In this document: positions 9,881 through 20,218 of the stretch, in pieces
How positions within the stretch are numbered: position 1 is the stretch's first letter
Layout of the letters: each line of letters opens with the position of its first letter
DNA from: Branchipolynoe longqiensis
Lineage: Eukaryota > Annelida > Polychaeta > Phyllodocida > Polynoidae
NCBI GenBank assembly: GCA_030323885.1
Contig: CM059198.1
Location: 62,460,917-62,524,916, forward strand
Direction of reading: 5' to 3'
Length of the DNA: 64,000 nucleotides
Program-made: the position numbers and the translations under genes
The notes under the pieces: model-generated
The model's input: only the letters and a program-made list of their open reading frames with translations
Database searches by the model: none
Told to the model about the DNA's origin: nothing

Positions 9881-10374
9881 GGTCCCTTTTGGTGCCAATA
9901 CCGAAGAAAATGTGCCAACAAATACCATGCTTCCATGAAGATGCGGGGGTGCATCAGGAGGGGGTGGGGGCGGAAGTGGTGTGGGTGTGTTAGGGTGGGG
10001 GTGGGGGTGGGGGTGGAGCGGAATGGGAGAAGGTTTTTTTAATTTTTTTAATTTTAATTTTAAAGTTTTTATTTTTATTTTATTTTAATCTTTTGTTTTA
10101 GAGTGGATTTTGGGGGGGGGGGGCTGCTGCAGCTGGGCTGTGTCAGTATGGAATTTCCACATTGTTCCCCGAGAGGGTAGCACAGTATTGCTACAATTGA
10201 AAGGGAGTGCTTCCACGAAACTGGAGGGGTGAATGGGTCCATTCGCAGAACTGCACTTGCACTCTTGTAGCTCATTTAAAGAGCCACTGAGTCGATGTAA
10301 TCCTCACACAACTATCCCTGATATTCAGTATATAAATATATATATATAACTGTATCTCTAATGCTATATATATG

Positions 10375-10530
10375 TATCTTCTATATCTTCCTCCAGTGTA
10401 TGTGGCGCGAGCGGGGACCACCCGTATACAACTGGGGGGTGTACTCCAATCATGCGCCGATGGAGGAAGTAGCAAAGTATTTATAGGTTCCCCTAACATT
10501 TATATTTGTATAATGCGTTATACATCATAT
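10375..10530. repeat. Repeat shared with 58780-58935
   Basis: GGAGGAAGTAGCAAAG...TTTATATTTGTATAATGCGTTATACATCA matches a segment near 58.86 kb closely. Both sit next to (AT)n and G-run sequence. Identity unknown. Confidence 0.6.
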
Positions 10531-10619
10531 ATTTATAATATATGACATATTTAATGGAAAAGGCAAATACAATCTCCTTTTCAAATGATAACCTGACTGA
10601 TTTCACTAATAAACATACA

Positions 10620-10970
10620 AGTGGCAACCAAAGGCAATCAGTGGCACCTGGAGACAACCAGCTACAGCCATCTACAGCAATCTACAACCAGCTACAACCA
10701 ATGGCAACCAACGGCAACCAACGGCAACTTGTGACAACTACAGGTACAACAAGGAGCAACTTGTGAACACAGCTACAATCAGATACAACAAGCTGCAACC
10801 AGCTGCAACCAGCTGCAAGCAGCTACAACCAGCTACACCAAGCTGAAACCAGCAGCAACTGGTGACAACCAGCTACAACCAGCTGTAAGCAGTGGCAACC
10901 AGTGCCAACCAGCGGCAACCGGTGCCAACCAGCTACAGCCAGATACAACAAGCTGCAACCAGCGCCACTC
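10620..10970. repeat. Decamer minisatellite, unit CAGCTACAAC
   Basis: About 34 degenerate copies of a 10-bp unit (CAACCAGCTA, CAACCAGCTG, CAACCAGCGG and so on) with almost no indels. A short reverse-complement array with the same flank lies at 13435-13525. Confidence 0.9.
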
Positions 10971-11140
10971 GCCCTGCACCATCGGGCGGTGAGATGTGCG
11001 GCTTAGAAGTGACGTATGTCATACTGCGCATTGGCTCTAACTTTGGTTTGGCTTCTGAGCCGTTGAGCTGCGCGGTCTGCACATGACTGAACTACGTCAG
11101 CGTCTTGCTGCGCATGCGCTCCAACACGTGGCGTCAATTG
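10960..11140 (+). repeat. Minisatellite flank shared with 13310-13470
   Basis: GCCACTCGCCCTGCACCATC and about 110 bp following reappear in inverted orientation at 13330-13470. The pair marks one repeat family with the decamer array as its variable part. No clear termini found. Confidence 0.7.
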
Positions 11141-11310
11141 AAATTAGGGCCACCGGGAGGATAGGATCCGTTTTTTTTTTAAACAATTCCAGACAAACTC
11201 ATTTACATAACGTCATTTCGCGGTATGGTAGCTTTATTGGAACAGAACAATGGAACAGGTGCAATCCATTACACATTTTACAGGGGACAAGGGCTCGGTG
11301 AGTATATATA

Positions 11311-11519
11311 GGAGAGTCCATGCGCAAAACCCTATGAACGCCAAACCAAAAACGTGACGGTAATCTTAATTCTCACTAATTCCACTTTTCTTGTAATGAA
11401 ATGATTATGGAGCAATGAACACAACAAAATAGGAATGTAAACAAAATATTAAGGATTGATTCTAATGCTTAAATCTCAACTTTTGTATTGACATTTATGG
11501 GGTTTTCGCCAGAACTCTT
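11311..11519. mobile_element. F-family MITE (GAGTTC ends)
   Basis: Inverted ends: CATGCGCAAAACCCTATGAA on the left against TTATGGGGTTTTCGCCAGAA on the right. Sits directly against (TA)n tracts, as do other copies, consistent with insertion at TA. AT-rich core with TTATGGAGCAATGAACA. No ORF. Confidence 0.7.
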
Positions 11520-11520
11520 T

Positions 11521-11522
11521 AT

Positions 11523-11553
<31 letters not shown>

Positions 11554-11582
11554 GTATATATGTATATATATGTATATATAGG
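11521..11582. repeat. (TA)n / (TATATG)n microsatellite
   Basis: Alternating TA with regular G interruptions. Confidence 0.95.
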
Positions 11583-11774
11583 ATGTATAATGAATTATGC
11601 AGGTATAAAAACAGGCGGAGTTTCATTATTATTTATTATTTCGTATACTTTGTTACGATATTATTGCCCAATCGGTGACCTGCCCGGGATTTGCCCCGGC
11701 TAGCCGGGCCCGAGCGCCACCACCGGGCGATATCTGCCCTGGGCCGTCACTCTGCCGCTACATTTCAAACTATG

Positions 11775-11806
<32 letters not shown>

Positions 11807-11811
11807 AATTG
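11775..11811. repeat. (TA)n microsatellite
   Basis: Short alternating TA run interrupted by one G. Confidence 0.9.
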
Positions 11812-11842
11812 TACATAGCTGGGGGAACAATGTGGGCGTGAG

Positions 11843-11972
11843 GGTTTTGGGGGTGGGGGTGGGGGTAGGTGGGGGTGGGGGTAGGTGGGTTGGGGGTAGG
11901 TGGGGGTGGGGGTACGTGGGGGTACGTGGGGGTTGGGGTAGGTGGGGTGGGGGTAGGTGGGGGGGGGGGGGC
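11843..11972. repeat. (GGTGGGGGTA)n G-rich minisatellite
   Basis: About 130 bp of GGGGGTAGGTGGGGGTGGGG-type units on the plus strand, many G4 runs; G-quadruplex formation is plausible. A 12-G run ends it. Confidence 0.9.
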
Positions 11973-12064
11973 GTGAGTTGGGTTCGGTTGCTATGAGGAC
12001 GAGAAGAACAACGCTATCAAGCAAACATTTAAACAGAAATAACTGAACGCAGATGACGCTGCCG

Positions 12065-12400
12065 TCCTACCCACACACCGACACACCCGACCCACAACCC
12101 CACACCCACACACCCCAACACCCACACCCACCCCCAACACACACCCATACACTCACACACCCACACACACACCCCAACACACACACATCCCCAACACACC
12201 CACTCACCCACACCCGGACCCACACCCACACACCCATCCCCACCCCCAACACACACACCCATACACCCACACACCCACATACCCACACCCACCCCCAACA
12301 CACACACTCACACATCCCCAACACACCCACACACCCACACATCCCCAACACACCCACTCACCCACACACGCACCCACTCCCACACCCACACACCCTCCCA
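12065..12400. repeat. (CACACC)n / (CCCACACACC)n minisatellite
   Basis: About 335 bp of C/A-only sequence on the plus strand with irregular CCCACACA units. Long open frames in all C/A-rich frames here are composition artefacts. Confidence 0.95.
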
Positions 12401-12404
12401 CGTC

Positions 12405-12489
12405 CGTCACGTGACTCAACGCGCGGCTCTGATTGGTCGCCGTGAAAAACCGCCACCTCGTAGCCGACATTCCGCGCGGTCACGTGACG
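12405..12489. repeat. Short CpG-rich inverted repeat with CACGTG
   Basis: Ends CGTCACGTGAC and GTCACGTGACG are inverted, and inner CGCGCGG/CCGCGCGG also pair. It holds a CCAAT-type ATTGG. It may be a very short MITE; a promoter reading is possible but no gene follows. Confidence 0.5.
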
Positions 12490-12518
12490 ATGCTGATGCT
12501 GAGAATGGAGGCAGAGAA

Positions 12519-12895
12519 GTTAAGGTTGCACATTCCGATGAAAACATCAAATATTTAAACTGGCATAGAGCATAACCCAAGTAAGTATAAGTAAGTATTA
12601 TAATTTACCTTACTATAGTTTGAAATAACTTTACTTTGAAATAGCTAACTTTGAGATATTTGAAGTGCACCAGCATGCTAAATAAATTTTGGCAAGCATG
12701 CCAAAACTCTGACACCATAGGATTTTACAGTAACAGGTTCTGTTAAATTGCCTCAATATTCCCTTCTGTGTGGCGACAAATGCTTAATAAGTACATCAGT
12801 GTCTAAAATTAGAACTTAGATATGTAGAATCAAATATAGATTACTATATTGGTTTTGAAAATTTGATGTCTTCATCGTGTGATGCAGCTTTAAAA
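12519..12895. mobile_element. G-family MITE (TTAAAGCTGCAT ends)
   Basis: About 375 bp, ends AAGGTTGCACATTCCGATGA and TCATCGTGTGATGCAGCTTT inverted, AT-rich core containing CAAGCATGCCAAAACTCTGA. Close relatives at 34933, 50962 and 63721. Confidence 0.75.
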
Positions 12896-12952
12896 ACCAA
12901 AACGCTTACCTAGATTTTATATATCTGGTTTAAAGGCTGCTGCACTTATTAA

Positions 12953-13298
12953 TGGGGCTGTCACACAACCACGTTTCTCACCAACGCGCGTCGACGCATG
13001 CCGACGTGTCGCCTTTTTGGGCGAAACGCCGGCACACGTCGGGACGCATTAGCGGCGCGTTAGCGGCGCGTCGATACACGTTGACTGATAGCAACGTGTG
13101 GATGGACACGTTGGCGTGAGTCGGGGCGCGCCGATCGTTTTGTGCTTGCACAAAACTTTCGACGCGCCCCGACGCGTGCCGACGGGTTGGAGGGGGCGTT
13201 ACGGAAGCATTAACAACACGTCAAAACCCGTTGACTGGTTGCAAATATTTTGCGCGTTGCCGGCACGCTGGCGGAAACGTCGTAGTGTGACAGCCCCA
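12953..13298. mobile_element. TWA foldback element 1 (GGGGCTGTCACAC)
   Basis: 346 bp, ends TGGGGCTGTCACACAACCAC and GTCGTAGTGTGACAGCCCCA inverted, flanked by TAA on both sides. The interior is CpG-rich with many CGACGC/GCGTCG words in both directions. No ORF of interest. Confidence 0.85.
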
Positions 13299-13309
13299 TA
13301 AGCATATCT

Positions 13310-13525
13310 TGCTGAACAGAAGGGGATGCTTCCACGCAACTCAACGGTTCAGAAGTCAAAACAAAGTTAGAGCCAATGCACAGTATGATATACGTCAATT
13401 CTAAGTTGCACATCTCACCGCCCGATGGTGCAGGGCGAGTGGCGCTGGTTGCAGCTTGTTGTATCTGGCTGTAGCTGGTTGGCACCAGTTGCCGCTGGTT
13501 GGCACTGGTTGCCGCTGGTTAATGC
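13310..13525 (-). repeat. Inverted partial copy of the 10.6-11.1 kb repeat
   Basis: Complement of the CATCGGGCGGTGAGATGTGC flank followed by about nine decamer units GCTGGTTGCA/GCTGGTTGGC. It directly follows the foldback at 12953. Confidence 0.75.
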
Positions 13526-13529
13526 TTAC

Positions 13530-14280
13530 CATACTAGTCTAACATAGTTACCTCCCTGTATATGTTTCTTCTTTCTCTCATCTTGTTCTTTAGCTATCAT
13601 TCATGTACCGCTGTTCTGCTTATTTCCCTGTAATTGTCTATCTATATATTGTTGTAAATTTGTTTACTGTGTCGTGGCAATTATCATTAGGGCTGGTAGA
13701 CCAGTACACTAGCACTGACAACATGTTAGTCAGAGGAATAAAACCACTTGAACAAAAAAAACTAAAAATCCTAAGTCGATTTAATACTACATGTTACAGT
13801 TTAAGTCCATGGCATGTTAATTTTGATGTTTACATCAAAATAAATTGTGCCATGTTTTCAGTTAAATAACTCCAAAATTAACAATTTATATTTTTTATAA
13901 TTAAGATTACTTCAAAGTGGATCAAGGTCAATTACAACAATCAAACTAATATATTTACCTTTAATGAATGTCAGAAACCCATTTTCATATAACCTGTTAC
14001 AATTTAAGCCTATGGGGTGTTAATTTCTATTAAAAAAAAAGAAAAAGCATCACCATATGCTACTTTAAAGCTTACCCACGATGCATCTCGTTAACCATGG
14101 CTTGTTTTGTTTTGACAACATGAGTGTTTGAGGTGTTGTTTGGGCTAGTGACGTAACTAGGAGTAGCTGACAAATAGAACATGAGTAGCTCACTAGCGTG
14201 CACTCACTTCTCACGCTCAATTCCTCGCTATGATCGCTGCTTGTTTGTTTGTTGGGACGCTGCGTCCTAGAAAACATCAA
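13530..14280. other. AT-rich stretch, nothing recognised
   Basis: No family in this window covers it. A short motif recurs at 13794 and 13998 (GTTACARTTTAAG followed by ATG and GTTAATTT), about 204 bp apart, which may be a faint tandem duplication. Confidence 0.5.
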
Positions 14281-14507
14281 CTAAGGTCATTTCAGGACGG
14301 GTACTAGATAACAAGATTGACATGTACGCAGAGTAAGGATGAATGACAATGTAGTCTAAATGCGGGCGAAAATTGCTTTAGTATGGAACAGGAAGTGGAA
14401 TTCATGGTTCCAGTATCTAATGGCTACTTATATCGTCACAGAGTTGGTGAAATGGGTTTGTGTGTTGTTGTTTTACGTCCTAGAAACATCTAAGGTCATA
14501 TCAGGAG
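14280..14507 (-). mobile_element. Two S1 tail fragments
   Basis: 14281-14306 and 14460-14507 match the complement of the S1 3' end (TAAGGTCATATCAGGACGGG and TTGTTGTTTTACGTCCTAG). Confidence 0.65.
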
Positions 14508-14651
14508 AAATTGGAGAGAATGCAAAAAATACAAGATGGCCTCCACAGAGGGCGGTTGATTTCACATTTAAAGTCCACTAAGCTACGTGTTTTATTAGAG
14601 TTTTCAACTCAAAAGTAGCAGGGAAATATGAAGATATATATGATGAGTATA

Positions 14652-14978
14652 TTGGTAGAGCACGGGCCTCGTGCGCGGGAGATCGGGAGTTCAGTTCCTG
14701 TTCGACTCAAACCAATGACTTAGAAAATGAATACTTATCGCTTCATACCCTGGCGCTCGGCATTAATACTAATAGGATAGGGCAAGGACTGCTTAGCCCG
14801 GTGTCAGGATAATGTGATGGTGTGGGATATCGGATCATGGTGTCGGCAGCCTGATTTCCAAGTGAGCCAGAACTATAAAGTCACCATGAGTGCGCACTGT
14901 CACAAGTCGATACCCATCCTGATATGACCTTAAATGTTGCCAGAACATAAAACTCCAACAGCCAACCAACCAACCTTC
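14652..14978 (+). mobile_element. S1 SINE, head type 2
   Basis: Head reads GGTAGAGCACGGGCCTCGTG with B box GAGTTCAGTTCC, then the common S1 body and tail AAAACTCCAACAGCCAACC. The type 2 head differs from type 1 (GACGGGATGGCCGAATGAG) while the body is shared. Confidence 0.85.
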
Positions 14979-15116
14979 CATACCGGAAACCAGCCTGCGC
15001 TCTAACCTACTAGTCCATCCTGTCTGGTCCATTACGTGAATGAGGACTCAACTGAGTGTGTGTGCACCCGACTGCCAATGAGGTCATCATTGCCTTTGCC
15101 ATGAATAAGCCGTAAA

Positions 15117-16135
15117 ACAGCCAAGCTCATTCGAAATGCACATACATCTCATAAGTGAGCATTTAGTTTGTCATAACTGCCCTTTACGCAATCACATGTG
15201 AAGTCTGTCAATGATGTCTTTGGTTTTATCGCAATAAACTGCAACATGACAAGCTCATTGGAAATGCACACACCTCTCGTAATACCCCTGTCACACTACG
15301 ACGTAACGAGCAAACGTAAGCCTGACGTGATCACGTTTCGTCATTATGTTGAACTATGTTGGGTTATGTTATGATGACGTCAGAATGACGTTAGACTGAC
15401 GTCGAGCTACGTCACATTACGTCATGTTACGTCAGGGCGCGTCAAAGTTTTGAACCTGTTCAAATCTTTCGACGTAAATCGAACATAAGGGTTTACGTTC
15501 GCCATGCATTCTGTACACGTTCGGCAAACGTCAATGACATTAAACAGACGTTAGTCAAATGCTGCTCACTACGTTCAACTACGTTCCACTACGTTGACCC
15601 ACATTAAACCCAGTGGAAACGTCCACACGGCGTAATGGGAACGTCAGGAGAACATCAGGAGAATGTACGTTCAACGTACATTCAACGTTTCCCCACCGTG
15701 TCATGACGTATGTAACGTCACGTAACGTAGTTCTGGCAAGGGAATAACGTTCATAACGTTCCGTGAACGTAATGACGTTGTCCTCTCTCGTTGAATGATG
15801 GTATCACTATGCTTTACCGATGTTATGCTCTCGTCAACTCACTGCATCCACGTTCAACTTGTGCCCAAATTTGCATACTACACCGAGAAGTTCAATGTTC
15901 TTCACGTTCTCGCTATGCTGACGTCGTTATGTCGTAGTGTAACAGGGCCTTTAGTGAGTGTTTACTTTGTCATAACTGCCCTTCAAGCTATCACATCTGT
16001 AAGTATGTCAATGATGTCTTTGGCTTTATCGCAATAAACTGTAACATGACAAGCTCATTGAAAATGCACTCACGTTGCGTAAGTTAGCTTTTACTTTGTC
16101 ATAACTGCCCTTTACGCAATCACATGTATAAGACT
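15117..16135. repeat. About 129-bp tandem repeat, interrupted by a foldback
   Basis: About 2.7 units carrying AAGCTCATTSGAAATGCACA, TTTGTCATAACTGCCCTT and TTATCGCAATAAACTG. The middle unit is split by the element at 15283-15950, and its neighbours show the unbroken sequence. Confidence 0.85.
15283..15950. mobile_element. TWA foldback element 2, ACGT-word interior
   Basis: 668 bp, ends CCCCTGTCACACTACGACGT and TATGTCGTAGTGTAACAGGG. Flanks TAA and TTA; the neighbouring tandem units give the empty site CGTAAGTGAG. Interior ACGT words start at 15377, 15388, 15399, 15409, 15419, 15429, then GCGT at 15439: steps of 11, 11, 10, 10, 10, 10. A second run lies at 15571, 15581, 15591. Confidence 0.88.
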
Positions 16136-16149
16136 GGCAACACTGGAAG

Positions 16150-16800
16150 GGACACACGGTGGCTGAATCACTAATAACGCTCGCTTCCTATGTGGAAGGT
16201 CAGCAGTTAGAGTCCCTGCAGAGTCAGATCAATGACGTTCAAAATTGATACTTGTCACTACCTAGCCTGGCGCTCGATATTAGTAGTTTGTTTGTTGTTG
16301 TTTTACATCCTAGCAACATCTAAGGTCATATTAGGATGGGTACCGACTTGTGACAGTGCGCACTCATGGCGACTTTATAGTGCTGTCCCAATGGGAAACC
16401 AGGCCGCCGGCACCATGAGCTGATATCCCACATAGTCACATTATCCTGACACGGAGCCAACTAGTCCTTGCACTATCCTATTAATGCCGAGCGCCTGGCT
16501 AGGAAGCGACAAGTATCAATTTTTAAGTTATTGGTTTGACTCGACCAGGCTTTGAACCCACGACCCCACGGTCTACCAGCACGGGAGATGGAAGCTCTAA
16601 CTCATTCAGCCATCCCGTCTGGTCATGGTATTAGTAGGATAGGGCAAGGACTGGTTAGCGCAGTATCAGGATAATTGGGAAATTGAGTGATGGTGTCAGC
16701 AACCCGGTCTCCCAGTGGGGCACCACTATAACATCAGCATGAGTGCGCAATGGCACAAGTCGGTACCTATCTTGATATTGTCTTGAAAGTCACTTTGAAT
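16150..16800 (+). mobile_element. S1 SINE split by another S1
   Basis: The sense copy has a decayed type 2 head (GGTGGCTGAATCACTAATAA) at 16150-16286 and resumes at 16629 to about 16790. The insertion at 16287-16628 duplicates TATTAGTAG on both sides. Confidence 0.85.
16287..16628 (-). mobile_element. S1 SINE, head type 1, nested
   Basis: Full-length antisense copy from the tail complement (TTTGTTGTTGTTTTACATCC) to the head complement (CATTCAGCCATCCCGTCTGG). Target duplication TATTAGTAG at 16278-16286 and 16629-16637. Younger than its host copy. Confidence 0.9.
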
Positions 16801-16806
16801 CTGTTA

Positions 16807-17382
16807 AGGCTGAGTCACGCCTTACCAAATTGGGGTACCAGATAGAAAATGGACACTGTCCGGTGAAATACGGCAATGTACGCACCGGTGTGTCTGTTCT
16901 CTGTCTGGGGGTGTCCAGTGTGTACGGTGGCAAGTTTTGAACATGCACAAAACTTGTACCGGACACTGCCAGACTGACGTGTATGGTTGGTTCTGGTTTA
17001 AGTCTGTTTAGTCTGTTTTGTCTGTTTCATGTCCGGTACCCATCCGTTACATCTCCGGTTTGCTTCCTGCGGAGTCCATTGATGTTGTTGTGGCAATTCG
17101 GTCAGTATACTTTTTCGGCGCATCCGTGAACAGTCCGGTACATTTCCAGTTGATGTTCGGTCCATCCATTAGACATTCGGTTGTAGTCGGGTTATCATCC
17201 GGTTATCATCTGGTGGCTATTCATTAATGTACGTTCCTTATCCGTTTAGCATCAGTTTCGTCCGGTGGCCTTTGCAACATTTCGACACATTTCAGTACAT
17301 TTTGATACCGGACACCAATGGACTAGAAAATTCTTTGTCCGGTTGTGTCCGGTACTCAATGCGGTAAGGTGTGACAGGCACT
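16807..17382. mobile_element. TWA foldback element 3 (CACGCCTTACC ends)
   Basis: 576 bp, ends AGGCTGAGTCACGCCTTACC and GGTAAGGTGTGACAGGCACT, TTA on both sides. Interior words TCCGGTA/TACCGGA and GTCTGTTT recur at close to 10-11 bp in places (for example around 16999-17045 and 17175-17210). Confidence 0.85.
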
Positions 17383-17443
17383 TTAACAATAACATGTCGC
17401 TGCTGATTACCAAACTGGGGAGGAATGTTGCTGTACATTTGCT

Positions 17444-17644
17444 TCTCTGTGGCGGAGTGGTTAGAACGTCTGACCTAGGTCAGACTCCTAATCTGAAGGT
17501 CGGTGGTTCGATTCCCCGGGTCAGTAAAAGTGTAGGCTCGGGCTTTCTATCGACAAACTGTCTAATGGTGAAAACACGTCTATTCAGGCTTATCCATAAT
17601 AGGCAGTATATATCTTCAAGAAGAAAAAAAAAAAAAAAAAAAAA
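17444..17644 (+). mobile_element. S2 SINE (tRNA-headed), internally deleted
   Basis: Head TGTGGCGGAGTGGTTAGAAC with B box GGTTCGATTCC, then the S2 3' end AGTGTAGGCTCGGGCTTTCT and an A-rich tail of over 20 A. About 95 bp present in the copy at 44673 is missing. Confidence 0.8.
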
Positions 17645-17651
17645 GGCTACA

Positions 17652-17930
17652 GTGAAATTGTGGCCGAATGGGTAGAGCGCAGGCCTCCCAAGTGGAAGGT
17701 CGAGTCAAACCAAACCGGCCGACTCAAACCGATCCGGCCGACTCAAACCAATGACTAACAAAATTTATATGTGTTGCTTGCTAGACAGGCACTTGGCATT
17801 ATTCCGACTGGCTGGTTCAGTGTCAGGATAATGTGACTGAGTGGGATTTCAGGTCATGGTGCTGGTGGTCTGGAGCCTCCCAGAGTGGCAGCACTATAAA
17901 GTTACCATGAGTGCGAACTGTCACAAGTGA
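17652..17930 (+). mobile_element. S1 SINE, head type 2, with a triplicated head segment
   Basis: The head is followed by three successive GACTCAAACC-containing copies of about 20 bp (17700-17755) where normal copies have one. The body then continues to the GTCACAAGT segment, and the tail is lost. Confidence 0.8.
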
Positions 17931-17999
17931 AACATGTTCAAAGAATAGTGGTCACCACTAAGAGCGTGTTCCCGGGAATTCTACACACGTGTTACTCTG

Positions 18000-18277
18000 A
18001 TTAAATCAGGCCTGAATTATGCACTAGCACCAACAAGAAATTACCTAAGAATGGAAAGTTAAGGCGAAACTAAAGAGGAGACTGTGTCATGTTTAATTCA
18101 CGATCACGTGCCGGTGGGTACACCTACCTCTGAGCGGCCCGATTTAAACTATTGGTGGCCGTTGAATTTTAAACAAAAAATGTAATTAATTTTATTTAAA
18201 TCCGAACAATGTAATAGTAATTTATCTACCATGTCATTTTCCCTTGTGTGGAATATAAATAAACTACCTTCACCACT
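18000..18277. other. Unassigned AT-rich stretch
   Basis: No gene or repeat family recognised from about 17935 to the F element at 18278. Confidence 0.4.
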
Positions 18278-18920
18278 TGAGGAGCTCAAGCGCAAATCCC
18301 CGTAAACGCCAATCCAAAAATTGAGATTAAACACTAGAATCAAACTTTCACTTTTGCAACATTCCTATTTTTTTGCTCAATACTCCATAATTATATCATT
18401 GCAAGAAAAGTGGAATTACTGAGAATTAAGATTACCTTGGGGTAAAAATATATATTTTAATTAAATTCTTCGATTGGCATTTACGGGGTTTTGTGCCTGA
18501 ACTCTTTCAGGTTCAAATGTATATTCTAATTCAATGTTTGGATTGGTATTTACAGGGATTTGTGCCTGAACTCTTTCAGGTTAAAATATATATTCTAATT
18601 AGATGTTTGGATTGGTATTTGCAGGGTTTTGTGCCTGAACTCTTTCAGGTTAAAATATATATTCTTATACAATTTTAGGATTGGCATTTATTGGGTTTGT
18701 GCCACAACTCTTTCGGGTTAAAATATATATTCTAATTAAATGTTTGGATTGGCATTTACAGGGTTTTATGCCGGAAGTGTTTCAGGTTAAAATGTATATT
18801 TTAATTAAATTTGTTGATTGGCATTTACGGGGTTTTGTGCCACAACTCTTTTGAGTTAAGATATATATTCTAATTAAATATTTGGATTACCATTTAGGGG
18901 GTTTTGTGCCAGAACTCTTC
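18278..18920. mobile_element. F-family MITE with its right arm amplified in tandem
   Basis: Left end CAAGCGCAAATCCCCGTAAA at about 18288. The complementary right end (GATTGGCATTTACGGGGTTT...GAACTCTT) is present about six times at 18470-18920 with a period near 75 bp. Units differ by several substitutions, so the amplification is not very recent. Confidence 0.85.
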
Positions 18921-19099
18921 ACTTGTTCTCACCTTTCTCAATAACCTTTCCTTAACCATTTCTTAGCTTTTTGAGCAACCATATGGACAGACATAGTTAA
19001 TTCACTATTGAAAGATGTTCTCACTCTTATTCCAGTAAATGGTGCATCAAGAGACAAGATGGCCGCCGGAGTTGAGCATCCACTTCCCATGTGTCACAT

Positions 19100-19350
19100 T
19101 GGATTGGTTGGTTGCTGGAGTTTTACATCCTGGCAACATCTAAGGTGATAATAATATCAGGACGGGTACCGACTTGTGATAGTGCGCACTCGCGGCAACT
19201 TTATAGTGCTGCACCATTGGAAGGCCCCAGGCCACCAGCACCATGACCCGATATCCCATTCAGTTACATTATCCTGACATTGAGCCAACCAGTCCTTGCC
19301 CTATCCTACCTAGCCTGGTGTTCGGCATTACTAGGATAGGACAAGGAGGA
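19100..19350 (-). mobile_element. S1 SINE, antisense, head lost
   Basis: Tail and body 19100-19306 antisense. A short sense fragment (19307-19350) then switches to the GGACAAGGAGGAGTGG junction seen in the short S1b subfamily. Confidence 0.8.
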
Positions 19351-19351
19351 G

Positions 19352-19460
19352 TGGAATTCAGGATGATGAAAATGGGAAATATTATGCAGGATTCGAACCC
19401 ACACGTCTGACCATTCCAGGGCAAGTGTGCTAACCATCACACTACCTAGGTTCCCTGATG
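19352..19460 (-). mobile_element. S3 SINE fragment (tRNA-headed)
   Basis: Complement reads AACCTAGGTAGTGTGATGGT then GGTTCGAATCC, followed by ATAATATTTCCCATTTTCAT. Same head as the copy at 45796-45992. Confidence 0.75.
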
Positions 19461-19529
19461 CAATCACTCTATCCACACCTACCTCTCTATGTAGCCCATT
19501 GACAGAAGCTAGTGCAGTACTACAATGCC

Positions 19530-19590
19530 CACCCACCCCCTCCCCCACACCCACCCCCACCCCCACCCCGAACCCCCACCCCAAAAAATC
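19530..19590. repeat. C-rich (CCCCAC)n
   Basis: CCACCCCC-type low complexity next to an F-family fragment. Confidence 0.9.
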
Positions 19591-19597
19591 ATCATCA

Positions 19598-19735
19598 TTT
19601 GAAGAGTCCAGTCGCAAATCCCCATAAACGATAATCCAAAAAGTCAGATAAACATCGGAATTAAACCTTCAAAAAGTTATTTTGTTTTTACATTCCTATA
19701 TTTCTGTTCATTGCTCCATAACCATTTCATCACCG
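19598..19735. mobile_element. F-family MITE, left part
   Basis: GAAGAGTCCAGTCGCAAATC to TTCATTGCTCCATAACCATT. The right arm is missing; the next TWA foldback follows closely. Confidence 0.65.
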
Positions 19736-19750
19736 GACCAGTACGCTTAA

Positions 19751-20109
19751 AGCCTGGTACACACCTCCCGTATACGATTCACGCATTACAACTGACTGCC
19801 CGACGCAACCCGTCACAACCTGTCCCGTCCCGTTTCCCGACTAAAACTGAACACATGGACAACACACATATACCAAATGCTAAAGACTGGGGTGCTCACA
19901 TATACCGTTGTTCGAACGGCCTGATTCATTTTTCGAATCTTATAACATTCCAGTCTTAAGCCCTAAAACTGAGTTTTAAGTCGCAAATTAGAAGGCTCGG
20001 GTGTGTTAGGGTGTCACACACCTAAAGACTGAAACCGACGAAAACGTAAACATAGTCGCGAAATGAAATGGGCAGTTTTAGGTTTTATACGGGAGGTGTG
20101 TACCGGGCA
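19751..20109. mobile_element. TWA foldback element 4 (GGTACACACCTCC ends)
   Basis: 359 bp, ends AGCCTGGTACACACCTCCCG and CGGGAGGTGTGTACCGGGCA, with TAA on both sides. Interior inverted pairs include TTTCGACTT-like and AAACTGAG/AGTTTTAG words. Confidence 0.85.
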
Positions 20110-20218
20110 TAATAAATGGTGAGAATTTTGAACGACCTCTTAACGCGCCGTTGATTGGCACCTGGGCTCGGAACGGAACCAATAAACTACATACGGGATC
20201 CCTCATATAGTTTACTCT

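Noticed and set aside
12053..12470. Long open frames on both strands across the C/A tract
   Set aside because: They follow directly from the (CACACC)n repeat, with His/Pro/Thr or Val/Gly/Cys-only composition and no start context or domain.
12405..12489. CACGTG and CCAAT motifs as a promoter
   Set aside because: Both CACGTG words are the two arms of one inverted repeat and no coding sequence follows on either side.
18470..18920. Regular direct repeats resembling a CRISPR array
   Set aside because: Units of 75 bp have no constant repeat and variable spacer pattern, are built from a MITE arm, and the genome is eukaryotic.
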